Assembly (NCBI GenBank): GCA_017539165.1
Contig: JAFYHN010000035.1
Location: 86,822-150,821 of the forward strand
Length of the DNA: 64,000 bases
Reading direction: 5' to 3'
DNA from: Eubacterium sp.
GTDB lineage: Bacteria > Bacillota > Clostridia > Lachnospirales > Lachnospiraceae
The notes under the pieces were generated by a model, which did no database searches, was not told the origin of the DNA, and saw only the letters and a list, made by a program, of their open reading frames with translations. A program made the translations under genes and the position numbers. This document shows, one piece after another, positions 62,609 through 64,000 of this stretch. Within the stretch, counting starts at the first letter, position 1, and each line of letters opens with the position of its first letter.

Positions 62609-62790
62609 ACTCTCCACCTCCTATGATATAACTTTAAAAGCCCACCTATTGCGGTTGACATAATACCGATACAAATATAATCCAAATCCTTATCAAGTAC
62701 CGACAATATAGTCAGTACAATCCCGAACGTGAATACAAATGTCCTTATCGCATACATCAGTACATCCAACATAAACTCAAGCTTCATCAT
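62602..62790 (-). CDS. Small two-span membrane protein
   Basis: 62 aa from the ATG at 62790 (GAGAGGTGG 6 bases before; frame open to 62838). Two membrane segments (about 7-30, 35-53) and a basic end KLYHRRWRVC. No family recognised. Overlaps the ADP-ribosylglycohydrolase start, hence coupled to it. Confidence 0.65.
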   Translation of the reverse strand: MMKLEFMLDVLMYAIRTFVFTFGIVLTILSVLDKDLDYICIGIMSTAIGGLLKLYHRRWRVC

Positions 62791-62886
62791 ATTGACCACC
62801 TCTCTTTCTTTGATTTTCCCCATCTTAATACAAAACAAAAGAAAAATGGTCGAATAAAAAGCGACACTTTTCAGTGCCGCCTTTAG

Positions 62887-63930
62887 TCAAGCTCCGAGAG
62901 TATCCTCTCCATGTTCGAAGAGCGATAAGTTTATCGTCTGAACATCATATATTCCATTCTTTACAAAGTATTCAACTATCTTATCGAACTTACTGCTGGG
63001 CGAAAATGCAATCCCCGCTCTCATCAGCAAATCGACCATCTCATCAAACTCAAGTTCCAGAGCCAATGCCAATGCAACCGCAGTCTTCTTTCTCGGTTTA
63101 TAATCCTGAGTACATCTGATTTTCGAAAAGAGTTTTCTGTCCAGATTCGCCTTCTTATAGACTTCTGGATCAGTCATGCCTCTCTCATCAATCAGAGATA
63201 GAAGTTTATCATGGAAGTTCAGCTCGCTAGTGTCTATCATCTCATCAAGTGATTTCGTCTGATTCCTTCTACCAAATACTCGCCTTATAACTGCCTGGCG
63301 AGATGCGTCATCGGCATTTCTGATAAAATGCATTGCCTCTTCTCTTCGCTCAGGATCCACCCTCTCCAATATGGCTCTATATTCTTCTCCCTGACTTTCA
63401 AATACAGAGTCATCATCGATATAATCATCTACATCCGTAAATACCTTTCCGGTAAGCTGAAATGACTTTTTATCAAATACCACGAGATATACTGTCATAT
63501 CATATTCGAAAAGAATTTCACTGATGGTACTCATAGCCACCTGCAAAGCTTTATCACGAGGAAACATATAAACACCGGTTGAAATAAGTGGAAATGCAAT
63601 CGACTCACAATTAAGCTCCACCGCCTTATCAAGCGACTTTCTGTAGCAGGACTTAAGATAATCCAACTCCCCGGAATTACCACCAAACCAGATTGGTCCA
63701 ACTGTATGTATGATATATTTAGCATTCAGATTAAATGCCGGGGTAACCGCTATCTCTCCAACAAGAAGCTCACCAATCTTCTTTCTCTCAGCAAGAAGCT
63801 CATCAATCCCCGCCGCACTATAGATAGCATGATCTGTCCCAGTCTCATAGATAGGTTTCGGATTGGCAGAGTTGACTATTATATCAGCTGCGACTTTCGT
63901 TATGTCGTTTCGGATAATCTTGAGTGGCAT
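62887..63930 (-). CDS. Macro-domain protein with C-terminal helical (HTH-like) domain
   Basis: 347 aa. Residues 1-150 are a macro domain (DIIVNSANPKPIYETGTD, IHTVGPIWFGG, AFPLISTGVYMFPRDKA); the usual GGGVDGAI loop is altered to ETGTDHAIYSAAG. Residues about 190-345 form a helical domain whose end (DRKLFSKIRCTQDYKPRKKT, then AVALALALELEFDEMVDLL) resembles a helix-turn-helix/death-like fold that often accompanies such macro domains in Clostridia. It may recognise ADP-ribosylated targets. AAGGAG is 7 bases before the ATG. Confidence 0.9.
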   Translation of the reverse strand: MPLKIIRNDITKVAADIIVNSANPKPIYETGTDHAIYSAAGIDELLAERKKIGELLVGEIAVTPAFNLNAKYIIHTVGPIWFGGNSGELDYLKSCYRKSLDKAVELNCESIAFPLISTGVYMFPRDKALQVAMSTISEILFEYDMTVYLVVFDKKSFQLTGKVFTDVDDYIDDDSVFESQGEEYRAILERVDPERREEAMHFIRNADDASRQAVIRRVFGRRNQTKSLDEMIDTSELNFHDKLLSLIDERGMTDPEVYKKANLDRKLFSKIRCTQDYKPRKKTAVALALALELEFDEMVDLLMRAGIAFSPSSKFDKIVEYFVKNGIYDVQTINLSLFEHGEDTLGA

Positions 63931-63959
63931 AATGTCTCCTTCAAACTTATATACTCTTA

Positions 63960-64000
63960 TTAGTCTTCGTCTTCAACTTCATCATCCAAGTTTGGTAGAT
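63960..64000 (-). CDS. C-terminal end of an unidentified gene
   Basis: The last 13 codons of a minus-strand frame (LPNLDDEVEDED then TAA at 63962-63960) enter from the right edge. The strongly acidic tail is typical of many cytoplasmic proteins and does not identify it. It ends 30 bases before the start of the macro-domain gene. Confidence 0.4.
   Translation of the reverse strand, partial: LPNLDDEVEDED

Overview
The window looks like chromosomal DNA of a low-GC Bacillota, most likely a Lachnospiraceae of the Butyrivibrio/Roseburia kind. This is inferred from AAGGAGG-type ribosome sites, A/T-rich codon use, and families common in that group (CmpB-like membrane protein, DUF4317, C_GCAxxG_C_C protein, macro-domain/ADP-ribosylglycohydrolase genes, c-di-GMP-I riboswitch). 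No genus is claimed. Almost every gene lies on the minus strand; the two clear plus-strand genes are an S24/LexA-like repressor (16510) and a VanY-like peptidase (43656).

1-14 kb: a secreted M13 zinc peptidase, an FtsX-type permease and a LolD/MacB-type ATPase form a repeated operon unit. One copy is complete (9383 to 4217). One has collapsed by deletion into a peptidase fused to the last 38 residues of the ATPase (3996 to 2359). A third runs off the left edge (2111 to 1). Units 1 and 2 carry the same 10-11-11 bp array of TTAA boxes upstream, as expected for an OmpR-family regulator. Directly upstream lies a LanFEG/CprABC-like antimicrobial-peptide ABC transporter with its own response regulator and kinase (13771 to 9552), so the block may be one envelope-defence locus.

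14-25.6 kb: housekeeping and accessory genes (Dabb, Fic with a heptad repeat, LexA-like repressor, a cysteine-less ArsC/Spx-like protein, MBL hydrolase), then debris of a polymorphic-toxin array (YD-repeat relic, small secreted toxin-like gene with a candidate immunity gene). An IS110 element with a highly structured 5' leader (candidate bridge RNA) and a small integrated element (tyrosine recombinase, HUH-type Rep, hairpin origin, hairpin-masked Rep ribosome site) are lodged there.

25.4-35.1 kb: a giant secreted YD-repeat protein (about 3167 aa) ending in a TNT NAD-glycohydrolase-like toxin, followed by an Imm59-like immunity gene, and preceded by a promoter with phased direct repeats.

35-51 kb: metabolic, regulatory and envelope genes, including a c-di-GMP-I riboswitch with its own promoter and terminator in front of a tiny helix-turn-helix gene, a second OmpR/kinase pair, MgtC, a tyrosine phosphatase, a WYL regulator, VanY and an Ldh2-type dehydrogenase. 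Two elaborate multi-hairpin intergenic regions flank a CmpB-like gene.

51-59 kb: a second YD/Rhs locus. A 1746-aa protein has a helical N-terminus and a His/Cys (caspase/CHAT-like) tip. Downstream are a candidate immunity gene, a frameshifted small membrane gene, an orphan alternative Rhs tip and its candidate immunity gene.

59-64 kb: VOC protein, C_GCAxxG_C_C protein, an unannotated 57-aa DUF3006-like gene, a divergent peptide deformylase, and an ADP-ribose cluster (esterase, two macro-domain proteins, an ADP-ribosylglycohydrolase).

A near-identical 41-bp perfect palindrome occurs four times at gene ends and probably acts as a bidirectional terminator. Three promoters with 17-bp spacers (2203, 16417, 37485) can be read directly.
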